Shown: positions 14,802-23,385 of the stretch, one piece after another
Numbering within the stretch: position 1 is the first letter of the stretch
How the letters are laid out: each line of letters opens with the position of its first letter
Assembly: GCA_019136675.1 (NCBI GenBank)
Contig: JAGVTV010000249.1
Location: forward strand, 1-38,631
DNA length: 38,631 bases
Source: Bacteroidota bacterium
GTDB taxonomy: Bacteria > Bacteroidota > Bacteroidia > Chitinophagales > Saprospiraceae
Direction: 5' to 3'
Position numbers and translations under genes: made by a program
The notes under the pieces: model-generated
Databases searched by the model: none
Seen by the model: the letters and a program-made list of their open reading frames with translations, nothing else
Told to the model about the DNA's origin: nothing

Positions 14802-15776
14802 ATGAGTATTTTTGACAAGAGAACCAATTACAAACCTTTTGAGTATCCGGAGGTACTGAAATTCACCTCCGCAATGAACAGTTCATTCTGGGTTCATTCC
14901 GAAGTTGACTTTACAGCAGACGTTCAGGACTTTCACTCCCACTTGAATGACAACGACAGGCAGGCCGTCAAACGAAGTCTGCTCGCAATCGCCCAGATAG
15001 AGGTTGCCGTTAAATCATTTTGGGGCAATCTTTACCAACAGCTGCCAAAACCGGAGTTCAATGGTCTGGGAAGCACCTTCGCAGAGTGTGAGTTCAGACA
15101 TTCTGAGGCTTACTCCCGTCTGCTCGAAGTGTTGGGGTACAACGATGAATTCAACAATCTCATAAAAGTACCGGTTATCCGGAAAAGGATTGAATACCTA
15201 AGTGAGGTACTTGCCAACAGCAAAAGCCAGGACAGGCAGCAATACCTGATATCCTTGATCCTCTTTACTATCCTAATAGAGAATGTATCACTTTTCAGCC
15301 AATTTGCCATCATCCTGTCTTTTACGAGATTCAGAAGCTACATGAAAAATGTTAGCAACATTATCGCCTGGACCTCTGTGGATGAACAGTTACATGCCAA
15401 TGCCGGAATTTATATCATAAACAAAATAAAGGAAGAGTTGCCGGAGATCTTCGACGAAAAGACATTGGCACATATCTCAGAAGTCGTCAGCAAGTCTATT
15501 GCAATAGAGGAGGAAATTCTGGACTGGATCTTTGAGGAAGGTCCTATAAACAACATCAGTAAGGAAGACCTACTCAATTTTATGAAGTATCGTGTGGATG
15601 AAAGTATGGAAAGGATCGGGCTGGAAAAACAGTTTGGAATCTCCGAAAAACAATACCAGCCCATGGTGTGGTTTGAAGAAGAGGTATTTGCAAACAGCCT
15701 CGATGATTTTTTTGCCAAAAGGCCGGTGGAATACACCAAACACGATAAGAGTATTACAGCAGACGACCTATTTTAA
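14802..15776 (+). CDS. nrdB: Ribonucleoside-diphosphate reductase small (beta) subunit, class Id-like
   Basis: The beta subunit builds the metal cofactor that starts the radical chemistry turning ribonucleotides into deoxyribonucleotides. In this 324-residue ferritin-like helical protein the six metal ligands can be read as Glu67 (AQIEVAVK), Glu97 and His100 (ECEFRHSEAY), Glu160 (TILIENVSLF), and Glu195 and His198 (SVDEQLHAN). A Tyr stands at 104, four residues after the first His. The first ligand is Glu rather than the Asp of E. coli NrdB. From my knowledge of the family, the Glu67/Tyr104 numbering matches the superoxide-activated dimanganese class Id enzyme of Flavobacterium johnsoniae, where that Tyr does not carry the radical; this is an inference. 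No nrdI lies nearby, which fits. nrdA follows after 12 bases. Confidence 0.95.
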   Translation: MSIFDKRTNYKPFEYPEVLKFTSAMNSSFWVHSEVDFTADVQDFHSHLNDNDRQAVKRSLLAIAQIEVAVKSFWGNLYQQLPKPEFNGLGSTFAECEFRHSEAYSRLLEVLGYNDEFNNLIKVPVIRKRIEYLSEVLANSKSQDRQQYLISLILFTILIENVSLFSQFAIILSFTRFRSYMKNVSNIIAWTSVDEQLHANAGIYIINKIKEELPEIFDEKTLAHISEVVSKSIAIEEEILDWIFEEGPINNISKEDLLNFMKYRVDESMERIGLEKQFGISEKQYQPMVWFEEEVFANSLDDFFAKRPVEYTKHDKSITADDLF

Positions 15777-15788
15777 CATATAAACAAC

Positions 15789-17438
15789 ATGGAAGAAAGA
15801 CTTTGGTGGATAAACGAAGAAAGTGAGCAGATCCTTAACAGGGGCTACCTGCTTAAGGGCGAGACCGTTGAAGGTGCCATAGACAGGATTACAACCGCTG
15901 CTTGCCAGAGGTTATTCAAACCTGAACTAAAGGAAGCTTTCACCGAGATGATAGAACGAGGCTGGATGAGCCTGAGCTCGCCGATATGGGCCAACATGGG
16001 TACTGAGAGGGGCCTGCCCATATCCTGCTTTAATGTGCATGTGCCGGATTCAGTGGAAGGAATCACCCACAAACTTGGGGAGGTCATCATGCAGACCAAG
16101 ATCGGCGGCGGGACCTCAGGGTATTTTGGAGAATTGAGAGAACGAGGAAGTGCTGTTTCGGACAACGGTAAGAGTTCCGGAGCGGTGAGCTTCATGAGGC
16201 TGTTTGATACTGCCATGGATACCATCTCTCAGGGAGGCGTGCGTAGGGGCGCCTTTGCGGCTTACCTTGACATAGACCATCCTGATATCGAAGAGTTCCT
16301 GAGTATAAAAAGTATCGGCAATCCTATACAAAACCTATTTTTTGGTGTCTGCGTACCTGACTACTGGATGCAGGAAATGGTCGATGGCGACAGGAGGAAA
16401 AGAGAAATATGGGCTAAACTCCTCGAAAGCAGGCAACAAAAAGGATTGCCTTACATATTTTTCAGCGACAACATAAACAAACAAAAGCCCCAGGTTTACA
16501 AGGATAAGGAAATGATCATCCACGCCAGTAACCTGTGCAGTGAGATAGCCCTGCCTTCGTCTGCAGACGAATCCTTCATATGTTGCCTTTCATCCATGAA
16601 TCTGGAACTCTACGACGAATGGAAAGACACAGAAGCCGTTAAAATGGCAGTGTTTTTCCTGGATGCCGTATTGCAGGAATTCATCATTAAGACAGAAAAT
16701 AATTATTATCTGGCTGCTGCCAACAGATTTGCCAAGAGGCACCGTGCCCTCGGACTGGGCGTATTGGGTTGGCACTCTTACCTGCAACGCAACATGATAC
16801 CTTTTGAAGGAATGCAGGCCAAAATGCTGACTACAACCATCTTCAGGGACATAAGCGAAAAGGCAGAAAAAGCAAGCAGAGAACTGTCCAGAATCTATGG
16901 GGAGCCTGAGGTGCTGAAAGGTTATGGCATGAGAAATACCACCCTGATGGCGATTGCTCCCACTACATCATCATCTGCGATTCTGGGGCAGACCTCACCG
17001 GGTATTGAGCCCTTCAGCAGTAATTATTACAAGGCAGGCTTGTCCAAGGGCAATTTTATGAGAAAAAACAAGTATCTCAAGCAATTGCTGGCAGAGAAGG
17101 GCATCGACAATGAAGATACCTGGCGGGGCATCATGCTTAATCACGGCAGTGTCATGCATATGGAAGAGTTGACAGAGGAGGAAAAAGGCGTTTTCAAGAC
17201 CTTCAAGGAATTGAGCCAGATGGAAATCATCCAGCAGGCCGCAATCCGGCAAAAATACGTGGATCAAGCCCAAAGTCTCAATATCAACATACCATCAGCC
17301 TTACCTGTAAAGGATGTAAACAGACTGATAATTGAAGCCTGGAAACTCGGTGTAAAAACCCTCTACTATCAGCGAAGTCAAAGCGTGTCAAAGGAGCTCG
17401 TGACCAATCTTGTAGTCTGCAGCAGCTGCGAGTCCTGA
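15789..17438 (+). CDS. nrdA: Ribonucleoside-diphosphate reductase large (alpha) subunit, no ATP-cone
   Basis: The alpha subunit holds the nucleotide-reducing site. At 549 residues it is shorter than E. coli NrdA (761) because the N-terminal ATP-cone is absent, so overall activity control by dATP through that domain is not expected. The catalytic pattern is complete: Cys80 (PISCFNV) and Cys266 (or the adjacent Cys265) as the redox pair, Asn248-Cys250-Glu252 (NLCSEIALP) for the thiyl radical and proton transfer, Tyr526-Tyr527 (YYQRSQ) for radical transfer from NrdB, and a C-terminal Cys544-x-x-Cys547 (CSSCES) that shuttles electrons from thioredoxin. The PTTSSSAILGQTSPGIEP segment is the phosphate-binding region. 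It is co-transcribed with nrdB (12-base gap). No terminator is evident after it. Confidence 0.96.
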   Translation: MEERLWWINEESEQILNRGYLLKGETVEGAIDRITTAACQRLFKPELKEAFTEMIERGWMSLSSPIWANMGTERGLPISCFNVHVPDSVEGITHKLGEVIMQTKIGGGTSGYFGELRERGSAVSDNGKSSGAVSFMRLFDTAMDTISQGGVRRGAFAAYLDIDHPDIEEFLSIKSIGNPIQNLFFGVCVPDYWMQEMVDGDRRKREIWAKLLESRQQKGLPYIFFSDNINKQKPQVYKDKEMIIHASNLCSEIALPSSADESFICCLSSMNLELYDEWKDTEAVKMAVFFLDAVLQEFIIKTENNYYLAAANRFAKRHRALGLGVLGWHSYLQRNMIPFEGMQAKMLTTTIFRDISEKAEKASRELSRIYGEPEVLKGYGMRNTTLMAIAPTTSSSAILGQTSPGIEPFSSNYYKAGLSKGNFMRKNKYLKQLLAEKGIDNEDTWRGIMLNHGSVMHMEELTEEEKGVFKTFKELSQMEIIQQAAIRQKYVDQAQSLNINIPSALPVKDVNRLIIEAWKLGVKTLYYQRSQSVSKELVTNLVVCSSCES

Positions 17439-17534
17439 TCCACAGAGCCTCTTAATAAGTAAGTTTTCCATGTAATCACCGGGTTGCACTGCAATCTCGT
17501 GAGTGTAAAGACCTTCAATAAGTCAGAAAATATT

Positions 17535-17542
17535 TAATTTTG
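17535..17542 (+). promoter_or_regulatory. -7 element for leuS
   Basis: TAATTTTG matches TAnnTTTG exactly and is followed by CCTCC. It overlaps an in-frame TTG (17540), which rules that codon out as the start and supports ATG 17585, about 36 bases after the likely transcription start. No good -33 TTG is present. Confidence 0.45.
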
Positions 17543-17584
17543 CCTCCCGGGTCCGATACCTGGGGCCATAAAATAATATTTCAT

Positions 17585-20428
17585 ATGCTTTATTATCCGG
17601 AAAATATAGAACCAAAGTGGCGAAAAGCCTGGGTGGATTCAAAACTTTACAAAGTAAGCAACGAATCAGACAAACCTAAGTACTATGTCCTGGACATGTT
17701 TCCGTATCCTTCAGGAGCGGGTCTTCATGTCGGTCATCCACTCGGTTATATTGCCTCAGATATTTATGCCCGGTACAAAAGGCTTAAGGGATATAATGTA
17801 CTCCACCCTATGGGTTACGATGCCTTTGGTTTGCCTGCAGAACAGTACGCCATACAGACAGGCGTGCATCCTGCCATTTCAACCAGGGAGAATATAAACA
17901 GATACAGGGAACAGCTGGACAACATTGGGTTTTGCTACGATTGGGACCGTGAAGTCAGAACCTGTGACCCCGCCTATTATAAGTGGACACAATGGATATT
18001 TCTGCAGCTTTTCGGCCATTACTACGATATGGAGGCCGACAAGGCAAAGCCAGTTTCAGACCTAACATTCATCTTTTCAAAAGAGGGAAGCAGAGGAGTG
18101 CATGCTGCCAACAGCCAGGACAACTCCTTTACAGCAGAAGAGTGGAAGACGATGACAGCCCGCCAGCAAGATGAGGTACTCATGAATTATCGGTTGGCTT
18201 ACCGCAAGACAGGTTTTGTCAACTGGTGCGAAGCCTTGGGTACTGTGTTGGCAAATGACGAAGTCAAGGACGGCGTCTCAGAAAGAGGGGGCCATCCCGT
18301 GGAAAAAAAAGCCATGATGCAGTGGTCACTCCGGGTTACGGCTTACGCCGAAAGGCTTCTCAACGACCTTGAATCCCTCGAATGGACAGATGCACTCAAG
18401 GCTATGCAGCGAAACTGGATAGGCCGTTCTGAAGGAGCTCAAGTTTTTTTTGACATTTTGGGCCATGACCTCAAACTCGAAATATTTACCACCAGGCCAG
18501 ATACAATTTTTGGGGCTACATTTATGGTGCTGGCACCGGAACACGACTACGTGCAAACCATCACTACCGCCGGTCAAAAAGAAGCAGTGAATAAATACCT
18601 GGACTACGTGTCCGGCAGGTCAGAAGTGGATCGTATGGCTGAGGTCAAGGAAGTCACAGGTGTCTTTACCGGAGCGTATGCCTTTAATCCGTTTACCGGA
18701 AAAAACATCCCGATATGGCTTGGCGAGTACGTTCTGAAAGACTATGGGACGGGAGCCATCATGGCAGTGCCCAGCGACGATGAGAGGGACCAGCTTTTTG
18801 CCCGCAAATTTGGACTTGAGATTATTGACGTGGTGGACAAAAGCAATTATCCGGGTTCTACTCTCCATGACAAAACAGGCATTATGGTAAACTCAGGATT
18901 TCTTACCGGTATGGAAGTCACGAAGGCCATAAGGGAAATGTTTATGCACCTGGAAAAAATGGGGATTGGCTCCAAAAAGGTAAATTACAAGCTCCGGGAT
19001 GCCAACTATTCAAGGCAGAGATACTGGGGCGAACCCTTCCCGATTGCGTATGACAGGGATGGCGTGGCACATCCAGTGTCCGAAAAACAGTTACCGTTGA
19101 CGCTTCCGGAACTGGAAAATTTCCAGCCGGCATCAGGGGGCAAATCTCCATTGGCAAGGGCTGAAGACTGGGTAAACCAGTTGGATGGCATGGCTCTGGA
19201 AACCGATACCATGCCGGGATTTGCGGGCTCATCATGGTATTTCCTCAGATATATGGATGCCCAAAACGACCAGGCATTCGCCTCAGACAAAGCCATCGGC
19301 TACTGGCAGGATGTTGACCTGTATGTGGGAGGTACGGAGCATGCTGTGGGCCATTTGATCTATAGCCGTTTCTGGCACAAGTTCCTGTATGACCTTGGTA
19401 TGGTACCCGGTACGGAGCCCTTTAAAAAACTGATAAACCAGGGCATGATAACCGCCTTTGGCTATTATGCAGAACACCTTAAGTTCGGTGACGGAGAGGA
19501 TATCCTCATTGGCAACAGCAAAGACCTGACCCAGATTTCAGGTGTACACGTGGGAAGCCCTATCAGATTGCCGTATGTGTATGATTACCTGGATGGCCAA
19601 AACAGGCTGACAAAGGAAAAATTTGCAGAATACTGGCAAAGTGAAGGACATAATTATAATGTAGCGGGAGACACCTCCAAATACCACTGGAGCAAAGACG
19701 AACAGGGCGAGGAATATTTTACTGTCAACATCGTGCAGGAAAAAATGTCCAAATCCAAGTTTAATGTCCAGAATCCGGATGAAATAGTGCGTAGGTACGG
19801 TGCGGACTGCTTCAGGATGTATGAGATGTTTCTTGGACCTATCGAACAATCAAAGCCATGGGATACCAAAGGTATAGACGGCGTAAACAGGTTTTTACGT
19901 AAATACTGGAGCCTGTTTTTTTCAGATAAAGGCTGGGATGTTTCCCAAGAAAGTCCAACAGCAGAAGAATACAAGATTTTGCATACTGCGATCAGAAAAG
20001 TGACTGAAGACATTGAAAGGTTTTCATTCAACACATGTGTCAGTGCATTTATGGTATGTGTCAATGAACTGAAGAGACTGGAATGTAACAAACAGGCCAT
20101 CCTTGAGCCACTTAATGTACTTCTGGCACCTTTTGCCCCCTTTATTACTGAAGAACTCTGGGAGAAGCTTGGCCACGGTCAGTCAGTGCATCTTGCCGCT
20201 TATCCCGAGTTTGATGAAAAAATGATGCAGCAGGACACCATTGAATATCCCGTCTGTGTCAATGGCAAAAAAAGGGATACCGTGCACGTAGATGCCACGC
20301 TGACCCAAGATCAGATCAGGGAACTCGCCATGACGCTTGATGCCGTCAGGAAATATGTAACAGGTAAAAACCTTCAGAAGGTGATCGTGGTACCTGGCAG
20401 AATGATCAATCTTGTGGTATCGGAGTAG
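17585..20428 (+). CDS. leuS: Leucine-tRNA ligase
   Basis: LeuRS charges tRNA-Leu with leucine in the cytoplasm. This 947-residue class I synthetase shows the HIGH-type motif as HVGH (residues 48-51, in PSGAGLHVGHPLGY) and the KMSKS loop at about residues 720-724 (QEKMSKSKFNVQNPDE). The CP1 editing domain that removes misacylated tRNA is marked by the threonine-rich TTRPDTIFGATF (about 302-313). The leucine-specific insertion and a C-terminal anticodon/tRNA-binding tail are present. A 30-residue insertion near residue 155-185 (PVSDLTFIFSKEGSRG region) is typical of longer Bacteroidota LeuRS. The start at ATG 17585 (MLYYPENIEPKWRKAW) fits the family N-terminus. Confidence 0.97.
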   Translation: MLYYPENIEPKWRKAWVDSKLYKVSNESDKPKYYVLDMFPYPSGAGLHVGHPLGYIASDIYARYKRLKGYNVLHPMGYDAFGLPAEQYAIQTGVHPAISTRENINRYREQLDNIGFCYDWDREVRTCDPAYYKWTQWIFLQLFGHYYDMEADKAKPVSDLTFIFSKEGSRGVHAANSQDNSFTAEEWKTMTARQQDEVLMNYRLAYRKTGFVNWCEALGTVLANDEVKDGVSERGGHPVEKKAMMQWSLRVTAYAERLLNDLESLEWTDALKAMQRNWIGRSEGAQVFFDILGHDLKLEIFTTRPDTIFGATFMVLAPEHDYVQTITTAGQKEAVNKYLDYVSGRSEVDRMAEVKEVTGVFTGAYAFNPFTGKNIPIWLGEYVLKDYGTGAIMAVPSDDERDQLFARKFGLEIIDVVDKSNYPGSTLHDKTGIMVNSGFLTGMEVTKAIREMFMHLEKMGIGSKKVNYKLRDANYSRQRYWGEPFPIAYDRDGVAHPVSEKQLPLTLPELENFQPASGGKSPLARAEDWVNQLDGMALETDTMPGFAGSSWYFLRYMDAQNDQAFASDKAIGYWQDVDLYVGGTEHAVGHLIYSRFWHKFLYDLGMVPGTEPFKKLINQGMITAFGYYAEHLKFGDGEDILIGNSKDLTQISGVHVGSPIRLPYVYDYLDGQNRLTKEKFAEYWQSEGHNYNVAGDTSKYHWSKDEQGEEYFTVNIVQEKMSKSKFNVQNPDEIVRRYGADCFRMYEMFLGPIEQSKPWDTKGIDGVNRFLRKYWSLFFSDKGWDVSQESPTAEEYKILHTAIRKVTEDIERFSFNTCVSAFMVCVNELKRLECNKQAILEPLNVLLAPFAPFITEELWEKLGHGQSVHLAAYPEFDEKMMQQDTIEYPVCVNGKKRDTVHVDATLTQDQIRELAMTLDAVRKYVTGKNLQKVIVVPGRMINLVVSE

Positions 20429-20454
20429 TCCGGGGTAAGTATATCTTCTCCTGG

Positions 20455-21249
20455 TTATCTGCCAAACATCACGTAATGTGCGGTGGTATAGAAGTTTCTA
20501 AGCACGGGTATTCCCGCAAGGAAAGCAGGCAATCGTCGCTTTTTGATTCCAAATTTAAACCTGTAAATTGGGTTGATTAGCCAGTATTTCTGGCCAAGGA
20601 TCCTGAAATTACATTTTTTAATAGTACTCAGTATTTTGCCAGTGTTAATGCCTGTCGACTTTATGTCCTTGAGTTCGCTTATCGTGGCTTGGGATTCGCC
20701 AAAAAGTCCAAGAATAAATCTGTACACCGGCCATGGCAGGAGGTGGATCCATGGCAATGACCTTAATATTTTATTTCGGCATATCTGCTGATGACCGCCA
20801 AATGGCATCCACCACGGGGGATAAGCAAAAAACACAACACCGTCCCGAGAGAGGAAGTCGCCTATCCTGCTGATAAATCTGCCCTGATCAGGAATATGCT
20901 CTATAACGTCTTTCAGGATTATAATATCAAACAGCCTTCCAAACTCTTTAAGGGGGTCCTTGACATCATAAATATCACGGTTGATGATCTGTACCCGACC
21001 GGATGAAATCTCGTCTTTGAGAAAATGCATGGCATGGTCTACTCTGGATGGTGAGAGTTCCACCCCTACCCCTTTATTACCATGCTTGATAAAAGCATTG
21101 AGTACACCGGCTTCGCCACAGCCTATTTCAAGTACTTCCTTTTCGCTGCACCTCACTCCATGGGATTCTAAAAAAGGTATAATATCCTCTGCAGTCACCT
21201 GCATCTGTATCTCAAAATACCTTTTTTTATCCTTATGAAATTCAAACAT
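20455..21249 (-). CDS. Class I SAM-dependent methyltransferase
   Basis: The 264-residue protein has the class I methyltransferase fold. The SAM-binding glycine loop is VLEIGCGEAGVL (residues 39-50), with an acidic residue ending strand 2 (GVGVELSP). The post-I/IV region reads DIIILKDVIEHIPDQGRFI, like methyltransferases of the UbiE/COQ5 or Methyltransf_11 type. An unusual aromatic segment YPPWWMPFGGHQQ sits where the substrate usually lies. The basic C-terminal part (FKFGIKKRRLP) with WPVYRFILGLFG suggests membrane contact or a lipid/glycan substrate, which is inference. It begins six bases after the crotonase gene stop, so the two are co-transcribed. The target molecule is unknown. Confidence 0.88.
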   Translation of the reverse strand: MFEFHKDKKRYFEIQMQVTAEDIIPFLESHGVRCSEKEVLEIGCGEAGVLNAFIKHGNKGVGVELSPSRVDHAMHFLKDEISSGRVQIINRDIYDVKDPLKEFGRLFDIIILKDVIEHIPDQGRFISRIGDFLSRDGVVFFAYPPWWMPFGGHQQICRNKILRSLPWIHLLPWPVYRFILGLFGESQATISELKDIKSTGINTGKILSTIKKCNFRILGQKYWLINPIYRFKFGIKKRRLPAFLAGIPVLRNFYTTAHYVMFGR

Positions 21250-21255
21250 ATCTGG

Positions 21256-22035
21256 TTACTTCGCCCTGAAGACAGGCTTTCTTTTTTCCACAAAAGCTGC
21301 TGCTCCTTCACGGGCATCCTCGCTGCCGAGGGTATAGCCAAAATTTTTATACTCAAGTTCAAAACCGTCAGACTGCTTGTCAAAATAAGCATTGGCGAGG
21401 TTTATACTTTGGGCTACAGCCAATGGTCCTTTTGAGGCAATCTTCTCCAGGATCTGCATTGATTTTGACACCTCCTCACCCGCCGGTACTACATGGGTGA
21501 CAAGGCCATATGCTAGAGCCTCTGAGGCATCCATCATATCTGTCGTCAGAAGCATCTCCAGGGCTTTGCCCTTGCCAATCAGTTGTATCAACCTCTGAGA
21601 ACCACCATAACCAGGCACGAGACCGAGGTTGACTTCCGGTTGTCCAAACCTTGCATTTTCGCCGCATACTCTAATATGGCATGCCATGGCCAGCTCGCAG
21701 CCGCCTCCCAGAGCAAATCCGTTGACTGCGGCTATGACCGGTGCATGAAATCTCTCAATTTTAAAGAAAACATCCTGACCCCGCTTGGATAACCTTGCCC
21801 CGCTTTCCGCATCCAAAGCAGCAAACTCCTTGATATCTGCCCCCGCTACAAAAGCCTTTGAGCCTGAGCCGGTGATAATCACACCTCTAATTTTAAAATT
21901 GTCCTTATTATTAGTAAAAAACAGGTCCAACTCGTCAAAAACATCCTTATTCAGTGCGTTCAATGACTCCGGTCTGTTGATTGTAAGGATATAAAACGGC
22001 CCCTGCTCCTCGATTTTTATTTTGGGTTCTGACAT
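21256..22035 (-). CDS. Enoyl-CoA hydratase/isomerase (crotonase) family protein
   Basis: This 259-residue crotonase adds water across 2-enoyl-CoA double bonds in fatty-acid or amino-acid breakdown, in the cytoplasm. Both catalytic glutamates are present: Glu114 in GGGCELAMACHIR and Glu134 in FGQPEVNLGLVPGYGG, 20 residues apart as Glu144/Glu164 in the rat enzyme, so hydratase activity is likely. The oxyanion-hole segment is AFVAGADIKEFA (about 61-72). His replaces the usual Asp in MACDIR, a mild variation. A -7 element lies at 22059-22066. It heads a two-gene operon with the downstream methyltransferase. The precise substrate (for example crotonyl-CoA) cannot be told from sequence alone. Confidence 0.93.
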   Translation of the reverse strand: MSEPKIKIEEQGPFYILTINRPESLNALNKDVFDELDLFFTNNKDNFKIRGVIITGSGSKAFVAGADIKEFAALDAESGARLSKRGQDVFFKIERFHAPVIAAVNGFALGGGCELAMACHIRVCGENARFGQPEVNLGLVPGYGGSQRLIQLIGKGKALEMLLTTDMMDASEALAYGLVTHVVPAGEEVSKSMQILEKIASKGPLAVAQSINLANAYFDKQSDGFELEYKNFGYTLGSEDAREGAAAFVEKRKPVFRAK

Positions 22036-22058
22036 GATTTTACGGTTTTAACTGACCG

Positions 22059-22066
22059 CAAAGGTA
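22059..22066 (-). promoter_or_regulatory. -7 element for the crotonase-methyltransferase operon
   Basis: The minus strand reads TACCTTTG followed by CGGTC, identical to the rpsP -7 element through TACCTTTGCGG. It lies 24 bases upstream of ATG 22035. No -33 TTG is found at normal spacing. Confidence 0.45.
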
Positions 22067-22109
22067 ATCAAAATTGGAGGGCTTTAAAAGAAAAAGTGCG
22101 TGAGTGGGA

Positions 22110-23111
22110 TCAGATTGTGTCTTTTAGATACCACAGTTTCTGATGCATTTTTTTTTCGAGTTCGGCTTTATATTTGTCCGGATCCCGGTCATTGCAGTCA
22201 ATGCGAATCCCTACCCTGCGGAGTCCGCCATGTAATTGCTCATACGGTGTATAGCCCTTTTTTCTAATTTTTCTGATCATCCTTTTTGCATTGCCGGCGT
22301 TTTTAAAAGCTCCTGCAATAAGTACACATTCGCTGCTGGCAGCCGGTTTGGAAATGTTGCTTTCAGCCTTGTCATTTTCAGGGTTATCAGGAATTCTTGC
22401 TGAATCCTGCGGCAGTATTGCAGACGTATCAGGTGATCCCTTTAAGAGAGTATCTTGTTTTACCACCTCTAATGTATCCCTTACTGTCGACGTTGTATCC
22501 GGGGAGACTTCGTGGACCATTTGGGTATTATTATCGACGTTATTACCTCCAAACCTTAGAGCCAGGACAAATAATGTCACCAATGCTGCAAGGGCTGGCC
22601 AGAAATATTGCATCGTGTTCTCCTTTTTTGCACTACCGTGCTGGTAATTCAGCCCATAGGTAAAATCTTCAGCGTGAGAAGCCTCTTTAATTTTCTGGAC
22701 CGATGGTCTGATCGAAACCTGTTCCAGCCCGTAATATTTATTAAAAACTCCCTGGCCATTTTCCACTAAAACTCTATTGACCAATACGCCAAAATCACCT
22801 AATCTGAAAGGTTTATTTTCGGCTTTGGCTGCCTCATAGTCCGTTTTAAAAGCTCTGATGATAGATTCCCGCTCAGGTGTGGTCAATCCATCTTCAGTCA
22901 GGATATCGTCAATCATGCAGGAAGGATCCTCTTCGTAGGAAAACTCTACTACTGTTTGAGGAGGCAGTATCACGGTTCGGGTTTCGTTGAATTCTGCCGG
23001 TTTCCTGACAAGGGTAAAGGTGCCGACCCCGTTTATGCTTATTTTGCCGTACTCCATGAGAAGACGGTATAAAAGCCTTGAATAGTCCGTGTTTTGCACC
23101 TGTAACTCCAT
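22110..23111 (-). CDS. HU-CCDC81-like and SPOR domain membrane protein
   Basis: This 333-residue protein starts at ATG 23111 (MELQVQNTDYSRLLYRLLME); an upstream in-frame start lies in a Cys/Phe-rich, probably untranslated stretch. The first half resembles the two Bacteroidota HU-CCDC81 DNA-bending-fold domains: GKISINGVGTFTLVRKPAEF (about 22-41), then a second unit with RLGDFGVLVNRV and KYYGLEQVSIRPSVQ. A membrane helix follows at about 169-187 (YFWPALAALVTLFVLALRF), then a periplasmic Asp/Ser/Pro-rich linker. A C-terminal SPOR domain (about 262-333, CVLIAGAFKNAGNAKRMI ... RRVGIRI) closes the protein. SPOR binds denuded peptidoglycan at division sites, so the protein could link the nucleoid or cytoplasmic partners to septal wall (inference). 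Confidence 0.88.
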   Translation of the reverse strand: MELQVQNTDYSRLLYRLLMEYGKISINGVGTFTLVRKPAEFNETRTVILPPQTVVEFSYEEDPSCMIDDILTEDGLTTPERESIIRAFKTDYEAAKAENKPFRLGDFGVLVNRVLVENGQGVFNKYYGLEQVSIRPSVQKIKEASHAEDFTYGLNYQHGSAKKENTMQYFWPALAALVTLFVLALRFGGNNVDNNTQMVHEVSPDTTSTVRDTLEVVKQDTLLKGSPDTSAILPQDSARIPDNPENDKAESNISKPAASSECVLIAGAFKNAGNAKRMIRKIRKKGYTPYEQLHGGLRRVGIRIDCNDRDPDKYKAELEKKMHQKLWYLKDTI

Positions 23112-23350
23112 ATTTGCTGTAAAATTACAGAAATAACTATGCCAAAATCTAAAAAACCGGCAGTTTGAGGTACAAAACGTCAAACAAATAAGGATAGAGG
23201 TCCTTTTTTTTATATATGAAGGTGCGTTTCCGGGGTTTTATTAGTCAGCATTACTTCCCAATCCATTATAATTCATTGATATTCAGCAGCATTTTTAAAT
23301 AATATAATTCAAATTGGCTGTCATGTACCCGACCAATGAGGTAATTGGCT

Positions 23351-23358
23351 TACATTTG
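23351..23358 (+). promoter_or_regulatory. -7 element for the histidine kinase operon
   Basis: TACATTTG is an exact match to TAnnTTTG. It falls between the two possible kinase starts (23314 and 23386) and so supports ATG 23386, with a leader of about 20 bases. A TTG at normal -33 spacing is lacking. Confidence 0.45.
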
Positions 23359-23385
23359 AATTTATTTAAAATAAACAAAGAAAGT

